Positions 17,737-26,553 of a stretch of DNA of 64,000 bases are shown here, one piece after another. Position 1 is the first letter of the stretch, and every line of letters starts with the position of its first letter. The notes beneath the pieces were generated by a model, which saw only the letters and a program-made list of their open reading frames with translations, had not been told where the DNA came from and did no database searches. Source of the DNA: Bradyrhizobium diazoefficiens (GTDB taxonomy: Bacteria; Pseudomonadota; Alphaproteobacteria; Rhizobiales; Xanthobacteraceae); NCBI RefSeq assembly GCF_018131015.1, contig NZ_JAFCJJ010000035.1, positions 1 to 64,000 on the forward strand, written 5' to 3'. Position numbers and translations under genes: made by a program.

Positions 17737-18116
17737 GGCACGGCGATCAGCGCGGCAGCGACGCGCCGCCGTTCGCCGATCATGATGTTGTAGGTACGCA
17801 CGGCAGGACCGGTCTGCATCGTGTCCAGCACAACCCTCACCGCCTTCAGCGCCTGCCGCAGCTCGGGCGGCGGCAGCCACATGCCGGTTCCGGTGCCGAT
17901 CAGGAGCGTGTCGATGCTGTTGGCCGCGGAGAACACCCGCTCCAGCGCATAGCGGTCGATCCTGGCGGGATCGGTCACGTCCCAGGCCCAGATCGCGTCA
18001 GGGAGGCAGAGCAGCGAGCCACGGTGCGACATGCCGGCAAAGGCAAAGCCGCCCTTGCCATAGGCTTCGATGGGCGCCGAGCGCGGGAAATGCGGAGCGT
18101 TGGAATCGCCGGCCAT
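17733..18116 (-). CDS. Mth938-like (DUF498) protein, NDUFAF3 homologue
   Basis: A 127-residue single-domain protein with the Mth938/DUF498 fold: an N-terminal IEAYGKGGFAFAG strand pair, then a TLLIGTGTGMWLPPPELR loop and a C-terminal MQTGPAVRTYNIMIGE segment. Mitochondrial NDUFAF3, a complex I assembly factor, belongs to this family. The gene sits directly downstream of secD-secF and overlaps the NDUFAF6-like gene by four bases, the arrangement known for alphaproteobacteria. I infer a role in NADH dehydrogenase assembly. Confidence 0.85.
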   Translation of the reverse strand: MAGDSNAPHFPRSAPIEAYGKGGFAFAGMSHRGSLLCLPDAIWAWDVTDPARIDRYALERVFSAANSIDTLLIGTGTGMWLPPPELRQALKAVRVVLDTMQTGPAVRTYNIMIGERRRVAAALIAVP

Positions 18117-18139
18117 GAGCTCGGTCCGAAAAGGCTTAC

Positions 18140-18165
18140 TGCCCTCGCAAACTCGTGCGAGGGCA
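18140..18165 (-). terminator. Intergenic hairpin after secF
   Basis: A perfect 10-bp stem (TGCCCTCGCA/TGCGAGGGCA) with a 6-base loop, between the secF stop and the Mth938-like gene. On the minus strand it is followed within 10 bases by CCTTTTC, a weak U tract. It may partly terminate the sec transcript or act as a processing/stability element. Confidence 0.45.
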
Positions 18166-18176
18166 CAGGGTTCGGA

Positions 18177-19196
18177 TCATGCCTTGTTTTTCTTCGCCGG
18201 CGTAGCGGTATCGGGGGCATCTTCGCGATGCTCGCCGACGCCGAGATAGATCAGGATCGGCGCCGCGATGAAAATCGAGGTGTAGGTGCCGACCAGCACG
18301 ACGCCGAACATCATCACCGCGGTGAAGCTGTGGATGGCGTGGCCGCCGAACAGCAGCAGCGCGAGCAGTGCCAGCGTCACGGTGACGTGGGTGATGATCG
18401 AGCGCGACAGCGTCGAGTTGATGGACTCGTTGAGCAGCTGCGGCATCGGCATCTTCTTGTAGCGCCGCAGCATTTCCCGGATGCGGTCGTAGATGACGAC
18501 GGTGTCGTTGAGCGAATAGCCCAGGATGGTCAGCAGCGCGGCGATGCTGGTCAGGTCGAAATCGACCTGGCTGATCGACATGAAGCCGATCGTGAGCACG
18601 ATGTCGTGCACGTTGGCGATCATGGCGCCGAGCGCGAACTGCCATTCGAAGCGGAACCAGAGGTAGATCAGGATGGCGATGATCGCGAGCATCAGGCCGA
18701 GCATGCCGTACGCCAGGAGTTCGCCGGCAACGCGCGGGCCGAGCACCTCGGCGCGCTGGATGTCGACGCTGTCGCCGAGCGCGCCACGGAGCTTCTGCAC
18801 GGCGGCCTGCTGCGCGGCGTCGCCGCCCGGCTGTTCCGCAACCCGGATCAGGACGTTCTCGGGACCGCCGAACTGCTGCAACTGGACTTCGCCGAGACCC
18901 AGCGCGTCGAGCGAGGTGCGCATCGCGGCGATGTCGGCGTGTCCCGACTTCGCCTTCACCTCCAGCAGCGTGCCGCCCTTGAAGTCGATGCCCAGGTTGA
19001 GGCCGTGGGTGAAGAACAGCGTGATCGCGACGATCGACAGCACCGCCGAAATCGGAAAGCTGATGCGGCGGAAGCGCGTGAAGTCGAAATGCGTATCGTC
19101 CGGGACGATGCGCAGCGACGGCAGCAGGCCCAGCGCCGCAACCACGGTGAGGACGGCAATGAGGATGCCAAGCCCGATGAGAACGTAGTGAGTCAC
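18177..19196 (-). CDS. secF: Protein translocase subunit SecF
   Basis: A 339-residue inner-membrane RND-type protein that works with SecD to drive late steps of Sec translocation using the proton-motive force. The first membrane helix is followed by the periplasmic signature LNLGIDFKGGTLLEV. The C-terminal five-helix bundle contains YSLNDTVVIYDRIRE, including the conserved Asp of the proton path. It lies 10 bases downstream of secD. The C-terminal tail (about 20 residues, Lys-rich) is cytoplasmic. Confidence 0.97.
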   Translation of the reverse strand: MTHYVLIGLGILIAVLTVVAALGLLPSLRIVPDDTHFDFTRFRRISFPISAVLSIVAITLFFTHGLNLGIDFKGGTLLEVKAKSGHADIAAMRTSLDALGLGEVQLQQFGGPENVLIRVAEQPGGDAAQQAAVQKLRGALGDSVDIQRAEVLGPRVAGELLAYGMLGLMLAIIAILIYLWFRFEWQFALGAMIANVHDIVLTIGFMSISQVDFDLTSIAALLTILGYSLNDTVVIYDRIREMLRRYKKMPMPQLLNESINSTLSRSIITHVTVTLALLALLLFGGHAIHSFTAVMMFGVVLVGTYTSIFIAAPILIYLGVGEHREDAPDTATPAKKNKA

Positions 19197-19206
19197 GCCA
19201 AAACTC

Positions 19207-20805
19207 CTAGATCGGCACGCTCTGCGGCCGCTTCCACCGCACCCACCCGGCCACGATCAGCCGGGTCAGCGTGAAGGCGGTGAACACCGTGGTGATGATG
19301 CCGATGCCGAGCGTCACGGCGAAGCCGCGCACCGGGCCGGTGCCGATGTAGAACAGCACCGCAGCGGCAATGAAAGTCGTGATGTTGGAATCGAGGATGG
19401 TGGCCAGCGCCCGCTTGAAACCGGCGTCGATCGCCGAGATCGCGTTGCGGCCGCCGCGCAGCTCCTCGCGGATGCGCTCGTAGATCAGCACGTTGGAATC
19501 GACCGCGATGCCGACGGTGAGCACGATGCCGGCGATGCCGGGCAGCGTCAGCGTGGCGTTGAGCAGCGACAGCAGCCCGAAGATCATCGCGACATTGATC
19601 GCCACCGCGATGTTGGCGAACACGCCGAACAGGCGGTAGGTCACGAGCATGAAGATGATGACCAGGATCGAGCCGACGTAAGCCGCAAGCTCGCCCTTCT
19701 CGATCGAATCCTGACCGAGGCCGGGGCCGACCGTGCGTTCCTCCACCACCGTGAGCGGCGCCGGCAGTGCGCCGGCGCGCAGCAGGATCGCGAGGTCGTT
19801 GGCCGACTGCACGGTGAAACTGCCGGAAATCTGGCCCTGGCCGCCAGTGATCGGCTCGCGGATGACCGGCGCCGAGATCACCTTGTTGTCGAGGATGATC
19901 GCAAACGGCAGCCCGACATTCTCCTGCGTGGCCTGCGAGAATTTGCGCGCGCCCGAGGTATTGAACTTGAAGCTGACGACCGGCTCGTTGGTCCGCTGGT
20001 CGAAGGTCGCCTGGGCGTCGATCAGGTCGCCGCCCGCCACCAGCACCTGCTTCTTGACCACGTAGCTCGGCGGCGGCGGCGCGGCAGCCGGCAAGAGCTC
20101 GGAGTCCGGCGGCAGCCTGCCCTGCTGCGCCTGGTCCGGCGGCACCGAGGGGTCGACCATGCGGAATTCCATCTTCGCGGTCTTGCCCAGCAGTTCCTTC
20201 AGTCGGGTCGGGTCCTGCAGCCCGGGGACCTGCACCAGGATGCGATCGTTGCCCTGGCGCTGGATCACGGGCTCGACGGTGCCGAGCTCGTTGACGCGGC
20301 GTTCGACGATCTGGATCGACTGCTCGATGGTCTTGCGCATGCGATCCAGCATCGCGGCCTGCGGCAGGTTCAGGCGGATCACCCCGCCGCCGGCATCGCT
20401 CACCTCGAGATCGCGCTGGCCGCTGGAGCCCATGAGGCCGCCGAGCGGCTGGGCCAGCTCGCGCAGCTTGGCCAGCGCCGTCTGGGCATCGGTATCCTTG
20501 ACCTTGACCTCGACATAGTCGCCGCGGGTTACGAGGCCGGTATAGCCGATCTTGGCTTCACGCAGGACGCGGCGGACGTCGTCGCGCACCTGGTCCAGCT
20601 TCTCCTTCTTGACGTAGCTGGAATCGACCTCGAGCAGCAGATAGGAGCCGCCCTGCAGATCTAGGCCGAGCACGAGCCGGCGCTGCGCCCAGGCCGGCCA
20701 GGTCTTGACCTGCGCCTCGGGGAAGAAATTCGGGACCGCGCAGAGGCACACGATCAGCGCCGTCAGGATGATCCCGAGCGCCTTCCACCGCGTGAAATAC
20801 AACAT
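19207..20805 (-). CDS. secD: Protein translocase subunit SecD
   Basis: A 532-residue SecD with a first membrane helix, a large periplasmic P1 domain, and five more helices. Characteristic motifs are LGLDLQGGSYLLLEVD after the first helix, RRVNELGTVEPVIQRQGNDR in the P1 head, and VDSNVLIYERIREELRGG with the conserved Asp in the fourth helix. Operon order is yajC-secD-secF. It forms the SecDF complex that pulls preproteins on the periplasmic side. Confidence 0.97.
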   Translation of the reverse strand: MLYFTRWKALGIILTALIVCLCAVPNFFPEAQVKTWPAWAQRRLVLGLDLQGGSYLLLEVDSSYVKKEKLDQVRDDVRRVLREAKIGYTGLVTRGDYVEVKVKDTDAQTALAKLRELAQPLGGLMGSSGQRDLEVSDAGGGVIRLNLPQAAMLDRMRKTIEQSIQIVERRVNELGTVEPVIQRQGNDRILVQVPGLQDPTRLKELLGKTAKMEFRMVDPSVPPDQAQQGRLPPDSELLPAAAPPPPSYVVKKQVLVAGGDLIDAQATFDQRTNEPVVSFKFNTSGARKFSQATQENVGLPFAIILDNKVISAPVIREPITGGQGQISGSFTVQSANDLAILLRAGALPAPLTVVEERTVGPGLGQDSIEKGELAAYVGSILVIIFMLVTYRLFGVFANIAVAINVAMIFGLLSLLNATLTLPGIAGIVLTVGIAVDSNVLIYERIREELRGGRNAISAIDAGFKRALATILDSNITTFIAAAVLFYIGTGPVRGFAVTLGIGIITTVFTAFTLTRLIVAGWVRWKRPQSVPI

Positions 20806-20852
20806 CGACTGGACCTGTCAGATCAGGGGACTTGAGAAGCTCGCGGAAGCGC

Positions 20853-21221
20853 TCACTTCGCCGCGGTGTCGTCCTTGGAGCCTTCCTTCGCGCTCTCCTT
20901 GGCCGGCTCGCCCTTGGCGCGCACGCCGGAGATCATCTGGCGCATCTGGCGCACGCGGACGCCGTCGGAAATCTCGAATTCGATCTGGTCGTCGTCGACG
21001 ACCTTGGTGACCTTGCCGACGAGGCCGCCGGAGGTGACCACGGTGTCGCCACGGCGGATGTTCTTCACGAGTTCGGCGTGGTCCTTCACCTTCTTCTGCT
21101 GCGGGCGCAGAATCAGGAAGTACATGATCACGAAGATCAGGGCGAACGGCAGCAGAGACATCAACATGCTGTTGGTGTCACCGGCGCCCGCAGCCTGGGC
21201 ATACGCAGGGGTAATCAGCAT
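20853..21221 (-). CDS. yajC: Preprotein translocase subunit YajC
   Basis: A 122-residue protein with one N-terminal membrane helix (LLPFALIFVIMYFLILRPQ), then the YajC signature RPQQKKVKDHAELV and GDTVVTSGGLVGKV. The charged Lys/Glu tail is extended compared with E. coli. The start at 21221 is supported by a GAGGATCG ribosome binding site and the typical LITPAYAQ opening. It is an accessory subunit of the SecDF complex. Confidence 0.95.
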   Translation of the reverse strand: MLITPAYAQAAGAGDTNSMLMSLLPFALIFVIMYFLILRPQQKKVKDHAELVKNIRRGDTVVTSGGLVGKVTKVVDDDQIEFEISDGVRVRQMRQMISGVRAKGEPAKESAKEGSKDDTAAK

Positions 21222-21402
21222 TTCGGACGATCCTCGTGAGAACGGGGGAAGCCGGTCAGGCCCCTTAAGGCGACCGGTTCGGTCAAATTCGCGCGGACTA
21301 TAGCGACCAGCGCCCCAATTGCAACGCTGCCAGGCCGTCGATTTGGCCACCTTGCGGCGCGCCCTCAGGCCCGATAAGGCTGCGTTCTCAGGAACTTCGG
21401 AC

Positions 21403-22383
21403 ATGCCCAGAAAACCAGGTAAAAGCCCGGCCGGCAAAGGCCCCCGCCCCCCTGCCAGGAAGCCCCCCCGCGTCGCGGCAAAACGTCCCAAGGTGGCTCC
21501 CAGGGCTGCCCCGGACCTCGCCCAGGAGCGCATCGTCCGTGCCCTGGAGACCATCGCGGCGCACCTCTCGGCCCAGGGCAAGCCTGCCGCGGAGGCTGAG
21601 TCGTTCGCCCGGGCGGATGCCTATGTCTGGCACCCCGACGGGCGCCTCTCGGCGGTGCCGCGGGTCAGCCGCGTCGAGCTGTTCCTGCTCAAGGGCGTCG
21701 ACCGGATGCGCGACATCCTGATGGAGAACACCGAGCGTTTCGCCAATGGCCTGCCCGCCAACAACGCGCTGCTCTGGGGCGCGCGCGGCATGGGCAAGTC
21801 CTCGCTGGTGAAGGCGGCGCATGCCAGCATCAACGCGGACCGCAAGGCCGCCGACCGGCTGAAGCTGATCGAGATCCACCGCGAGGACATCGAGAGCCTG
21901 CCGGCGCTGATGGAGAAGCTCCGCGACGCCGACTTCCGCTTCATCGTGTTCATCGATGACCTCTCCTTCGACGGCAATGACGCGTCCTACAAGTCGCTCA
22001 AGGCGGTGCTCGAAGGCGGCATCGAGGGCCGGCCCGACAACGTCATCCTCTACGCCACCTCCAACCGCCGTCATCTGCTGGCGCGCGACATGATCGAGAA
22101 CGAACGCTCGACCGCGATCAACCCGGGCGAAGCGGTCGAGGAAAAGGTGTCGCTATCGGATCGCTTCGGCCTCTGGCTCGGCTTCCACCGCTGCAGCCAG
22201 GACGAATATCTCGCCATGGTCCGCGGCTATTGCAGCCATTTCGGCATCAAGATCGACGACGAGGCGCTGGAACGCGAGGCGCTGGAATGGTCGACCACGC
22301 GCGGCTCCCGCTCGGGCCGCGTCGCCTGGCAGTTCGTGCAGGAACTGGCGGGGCGGCTCGGCGTGAAGCTGACGGCCCACTAG
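21403..22383 (+). CDS. DUF815 family ATP-binding protein
   Basis: A 326-residue P-loop ATPase. After a basic, Pro/Lys-rich N-terminus of about 50 residues, Walker A is WGARGMGKSSLVKAAH and Walker B is FIVFIDDLSFDGND, followed by the sensor-like LYATSNRRHLLARDM. This is the DUF815 (COG2607) AAA+ family, of unknown function. The start at MPRKPGKSP has an AGGAA site upstream. It is transcribed divergently from yajC. In relatives it lies next to the nlpD-type gene; here a 4-kb WD40 gene separates the two. Confidence 0.88.
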   Translation: MPRKPGKSPAGKGPRPPARKPPRVAAKRPKVAPRAAPDLAQERIVRALETIAAHLSAQGKPAAEAESFARADAYVWHPDGRLSAVPRVSRVELFLLKGVDRMRDILMENTERFANGLPANNALLWGARGMGKSSLVKAAHASINADRKAADRLKLIEIHREDIESLPALMEKLRDADFRFIVFIDDLSFDGNDASYKSLKAVLEGGIEGRPDNVILYATSNRRHLLARDMIENERSTAINPGEAVEEKVSLSDRFGLWLGFHRCSQDEYLAMVRGYCSHFGIKIDDEALEREALEWSTTRGSRSGRVAWQFVQELAGRLGVKLTAH

Positions 22384-22559
22384 CTTCGCCCTGCATCGGC
22401 CATCGAGCAGCTTCCACCATGGCGGCTCGGTGCCCAGGACTCTGTGGCCGAGGTCGCCAGAGGCCACAATTTGCAATTGCATCCCGGGGCAACCCGTGGC
22501 TATTTTAATCCCGTTTTTGAATAATCCAGTTGATTTAATTAACCAATTCCGCGGGCGCG

Positions 22560-25500
22560 ATGACCAATCAGGGCGGGGAGCAAACCAGGCAATTGGTGGT
22601 CACGGTGCATGGCATACGGACCTTTGGAAATTGGCAGGAGAGACTTGAGGACGTCACCAGGCAGGCGAGCCAAGCGGAAAACGTCGTCTTCTGCCACTAT
22701 AAGTACGGCTACTTCTCGATCCTTGCCTTTCTCGTTCCTCCTCTCCGCTGGCTTGTCGTCCGGGCATTTCGCAACGAGCTACGCGCGATCGTCGCAGGCG
22801 GCGGCTATTCGCGAATTGACCTGGTCGGGCACAGTTTCGGCACCCACATCATTGGTTGGGCCTTGTTGGGATTGAAGCCCCACGACAACATTTCGATCCA
22901 TACCGTCATCCTGTCCGGCAGCGTGCTCCGATCCAGCTTCCAGTGGTCACGGCTGATCGGATCCCGCGTCCGTCGGCTGATCAACGATTGTGGGACAGCG
23001 GATAACGTCTTGCTGTTGAGCCAATTTTTCGTCCTGTTCACCGGCATGGCCGGTCGTACCGGTTTCGTCGGGATGACGAACGATCATTTCCGTAATCGCT
23101 TCTCCATGTTCGGGCATAGCGGATACTTCCAAGACGACGAGGGAAATCCGTCCAACAGGTACATGGAGAGAAATTGGCTCGAGTTGCTCACCGGCGACAA
23201 GCCTGTTCGGCTGTTTGCAGAGCTTCCGCAGGGAGGCGCGGTAAGTGGCGTTATCCTGATGATGGCCAACAATGCCGAGCCAGTAAAACTGTCGGTCTAT
23301 CTCTCCATCCCGTTCGCCATCGCCGGCACCATGTTGGTCCTCTACCTCAACGCCGAGACGGAACGCGTCGAGGCCGAACGCCTCAAGGACGTCGCAGTTG
23401 CGCAAGCCCAGCAAGCCCGACGTTCGGAATCAACTGCGTTCAAACTGGCGGCGCGCCAGAGCCTCGATGCCAACGCCCCGCAACAAGCCGTGCAGCTTGC
23501 CTTGCAGGGCCTTCCGTTGAGGCTGGACAAGCCTGAACGCCCCTTGCTCGAAGACCTCGTTGACGAGCTGGATGCGGGATTGTCCGACATCAACCCGAAA
23601 TATCTAATACCGCGCCGCGCCAGCGTGATCGCAGTCGATCCGGGCGGGATTCACCTCGCCGTCGGCTTGGCTGACACGATCGAAATATGGGAGCTCGCAA
23701 CTGGCAAACGAGCAGCCGTAATACCGGCGAGCAAGGCAGGTGTAGCCTACCTCGAGTTCAGCGCCGACGGCCAATTGCTCATGTCGCAAGATCGCGGGGG
23801 CGATCCGAAAGTTTGGCGCATATCCGAACTGCGGCAACTGTCCAGCTTTGAGCTCGGAGGACGCGAGGTGTTTGGCAGCCCGCATCTTTCTCCGGACGGC
23901 CGCCTTGGCATTACGGCGATTGCGGATGGAAGCGTCTTGCTCTGGGACACGTCCAGTGGACAGCTCCTCAAGGAATGGCAAGCACATCGTGTCGATCCGG
24001 CAAACCTTCCCGGCAAGACCGCAATCTCGTCCACGGCGGCCAGCCGCGACGCCGGATACTTCGCCACGGGCGGCGCAGACGGAAAGATAAACATCTGGTC
24101 CTTTCGCGATCCGGAGCACTATCGGACGATCGAGGCTCACGCCAACTGGGTGATCGCCCTCGCGTTGACACCCGACGGACGGACGCTTGTATCGTCCGGC
24201 GATGACCGGCTCGCCAAGGCATGGTCGACTGAGTCCGGACAACTGATCGGACAACCGCTTAAGCATGGAGCACAACCGCTCTGGCTCAGCATCAGCCCAG
24301 ATGGACGCACCGCTGCCGTTAGCGATGGCAGCATCCACGTCTGGATTCTGCAGACCGGAAAGGAATTGGGAACTGTCTCGGCACAGCTCGGATGGGTCAC
24401 GCAACTAACATTCAGCGAAGACAGCTCGCGCCTCATAAGCGGCGCAGAGGGCGATACCGCACTGCGCGTATGGCGTATCCAGGACCAGGCCCTAGAGAGC
24501 ATCATGCGGTTTGGTGACCGCCCAGCGAGCGAGATCAGGACGACCGCGAATGATCTCCTGGTAAGCCGAACCGACATCTCAATTGCGGTGTGGGATTTGC
24601 GTCGCGACGAGACGATACGCTGGCCTGCCGCGACGGCCCCCGAAGAAGAACAGGGCCAAGCGGCATCAAGTCCCGAATCCGGGCTTATCGCCAGTCGTTC
24701 GACAAACAGACCGATTGTTAGTGTGCGCAACCTCAACCGGACCGATCAGGTGCCAATACAGTTGATTGGCCACCGCGGTCAGATCAACAGCATTCGCTTC
24801 GACCGCAGCGGTAAGAGAATCCTGACTGCTGCCAGTGACGGCATGGCCGTGCTCTGGGACGCCGGTTCTGGCAAGCCGATTCAGGTGTTCCCTTCGCGAC
24901 GGGTGGTCGAGGGGGCCGAGTTTCTGGATGATCGCTTTATCGTCACGTTTCCGCGTGGTCCCAAAGCCTATATCTGGGAAACGGGAACAGCGGCCAATCC
25001 CATCGCGCTCGACGGCAAGGACACCTACGAAACGTTGACACCAAGCGATGACGGCACGCTACTGACGGGGGTCAATGAAGACGGCCAACTTGTTCTCTGG
25101 CGGCTTGATCATCCCGCCGAACCGCGGACGCTGCGCAATCCGGCAGGTGCGAATGCGGGTGTGAGCGCGCGCACCTTCACATCCGACGGAAGCACTCTTT
25201 TGGTCGGCTTCGAGTCCGGCTTGACAATTGCGTACGACGTCGCAACCGGTCTCGAGCGGAAACGTTTGGCAAAGCACACGACCAAGATTGTCAACATTAA
25301 CATCAGCAAGGATGGGACGAGGTTCGCGACAACGAGCAATGACGGGCTGGTGATTGCCTGGCGCCTTCGCGATTTTTCAATAGTATCGACCATCTCGACT
25401 GATTTGGGGGGCATTTGGGGGACCGACCTGGATGACCACGGCGATCGCGCCCTCAGCTATTCGGCTGACAAGATCCTACTCTGGCGGCCGGATTCGGGCA

Positions 25501-26510
25501 TCGTCGTTCGCAAGTTCGCGAACAACGGTGTGCGGCCAATCGAAGCAAATCCAAACTGGGACAGGCACCGGCTATTCGTTTTTAATGCAGACGCATCCGT
25601 ACGAGAATTGAACTTGCTTGCCGCGAGCGATGTCGTTGCGGGACCATCACCCTCACCGGCTTCACGACGCCAGGCGCTGGTCGATTTCGGTCGTGTGATG
25701 ACGCCGCTCGTGCTCCCACCAGGCGTTACCGATCAGCGTATCGCCGCAAAGCCCGCGGATCGATGCGATGTATTGGCGGCACAACCTTACGATCCGAACA
25801 AGCAGGCCATTGGAGCTGCCAGCGACCAGATGGAGACCGGGCCTGCGGAAGAAGCATGCAGAGCCGCAATCAAGAAATCAAGGAACGAGCCGCGGTTCCA
25901 TTATCAGCATGGCCGCACCCTGCAGAATCTCGGGCTCTACAAGGCGGCACTTGCCGATTTCAAGACCGCGATCAAACTCGGCTATCCAATGGCCTATGTT
26001 GGCCGCTACTCCCTCTACGAGAGTGGTCACGACGCCGACTTGTCCCTGCCGCAGGCTATCGAGTTGTTGACGAAAGCGCTTGATCTCGGTGTAGGCATCG
26101 CGGGTTCAATGCTAGCTGATCGTTATTGGACGGGAGCCGGTGTCCCCGTCGACAAGGTGCGTGCTCTCGACCTTTACCAACGCGCCGCGGCGTTTGGGAT
26201 ACCCAATGCTCACCGCAAGCTCTCGGAGCTCTATGAGGACGGCGTCTTAGTCCCGCACGACATTGAACGGGCGCTCTATCATCAGATATTGGCAGCCTAC
26301 GAGGCCGAAAGACGAGGATTGGGAAATCCAGCAGACGCGTTGCGCCGGGCATCATTGGCACGCCTGCTCGCGCCGGCCGACGTGGCCAGGCTTTGGAGCA
26401 TGGCCACGCGAGGCACATCAGCCGAACAACCGGCGGGACCGCCCCTGGCGAGTCAGGAAGGCGTATCTCGCGGCGCCGAAGTCTTTACGGCTGCCAGGCG
26501 ACAGCGCTGA
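22560..26510 (+). CDS. Alpha/beta-hydrolase - membrane helix - WD40 - Sel1 repeat protein
   Basis: A 1316-residue multidomain protein. Residues 10-235 read as an alpha/beta hydrolase: VVTVHGIRTFGNW supplies the HG oxyanion turn, GHSFG (Ser92) the nucleophile elbow, and a C-terminal FGHSGYF His is a candidate catalytic base. One membrane helix spans about 244-264. A short Glu/Ala-rich helical linker follows (LAARQSLDANAPQQAVQLAL), like that between NTPase and WD40 parts of nSTAND proteins. About 355-1050 is a run of WD40 blades (repeated DG-x-x-hhWD/hW patterns). The tail (about 1110-1270) has TPR/Sel1-type repeats. No NTPase motif is present. By eye codon use is more AT-rich than in neighbours. 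It may be a conflict/defence or signalling protein; function is unknown. Confidence 0.75.
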   Translation: MTNQGGEQTRQLVVTVHGIRTFGNWQERLEDVTRQASQAENVVFCHYKYGYFSILAFLVPPLRWLVVRAFRNELRAIVAGGGYSRIDLVGHSFGTHIIGWALLGLKPHDNISIHTVILSGSVLRSSFQWSRLIGSRVRRLINDCGTADNVLLLSQFFVLFTGMAGRTGFVGMTNDHFRNRFSMFGHSGYFQDDEGNPSNRYMERNWLELLTGDKPVRLFAELPQGGAVSGVILMMANNAEPVKLSVYLSIPFAIAGTMLVLYLNAETERVEAERLKDVAVAQAQQARRSESTAFKLAARQSLDANAPQQAVQLALQGLPLRLDKPERPLLEDLVDELDAGLSDINPKYLIPRRASVIAVDPGGIHLAVGLADTIEIWELATGKRAAVIPASKAGVAYLEFSADGQLLMSQDRGGDPKVWRISELRQLSSFELGGREVFGSPHLSPDGRLGITAIADGSVLLWDTSSGQLLKEWQAHRVDPANLPGKTAISSTAASRDAGYFATGGADGKINIWSFRDPEHYRTIEAHANWVIALALTPDGRTLVSSGDDRLAKAWSTESGQLIGQPLKHGAQPLWLSISPDGRTAAVSDGSIHVWILQTGKELGTVSAQLGWVTQLTFSEDSSRLISGAEGDTALRVWRIQDQALESIMRFGDRPASEIRTTANDLLVSRTDISIAVWDLRRDETIRWPAATAPEEEQGQAASSPESGLIASRSTNRPIVSVRNLNRTDQVPIQLIGHRGQINSIRFDRSGKRILTAASDGMAVLWDAGSGKPIQVFPSRRVVEGAEFLDDRFIVTFPRGPKAYIWETGTAANPIALDGKDTYETLTPSDDGTLLTGVNEDGQLVLWRLDHPAEPRTLRNPAGANAGVSARTFTSDGSTLLVGFESGLTIAYDVATGLERKRLAKHTTKIVNINISKDGTRFATTSNDGLVIAWRLRDFSIVSTISTDLGGIWGTDLDDHGDRALSYSADKILLWRPDSGIVVRKFANNGVRPIEANPNWDRHRLFVFNADASVRELNLLAASDVVAGPSPSPASRRQALVDFGRVMTPLVLPPGVTDQRIAAKPADRCDVLAAQPYDPNKQAIGAASDQMETGPAEEACRAAIKKSRNEPRFHYQHGRTLQNLGLYKAALADFKTAIKLGYPMAYVGRYSLYESGHDADLSLPQAIELLTKALDLGVGIAGSMLADRYWTGAGVPVDKVRALDLYQRAAAFGIPNAHRKLSELYEDGVLVPHDIERALYHQILAAYEAERRGLGNPADALRRASLARLLAPADVARLWSMATRGTSAEQPAGPPLASQEGVSRGAEVFTAARRQR

Positions 26511-26553
26511 CGTCCGATCCCCAGCGGACGAGTCAACGGCCCCCGCCCGCGTC

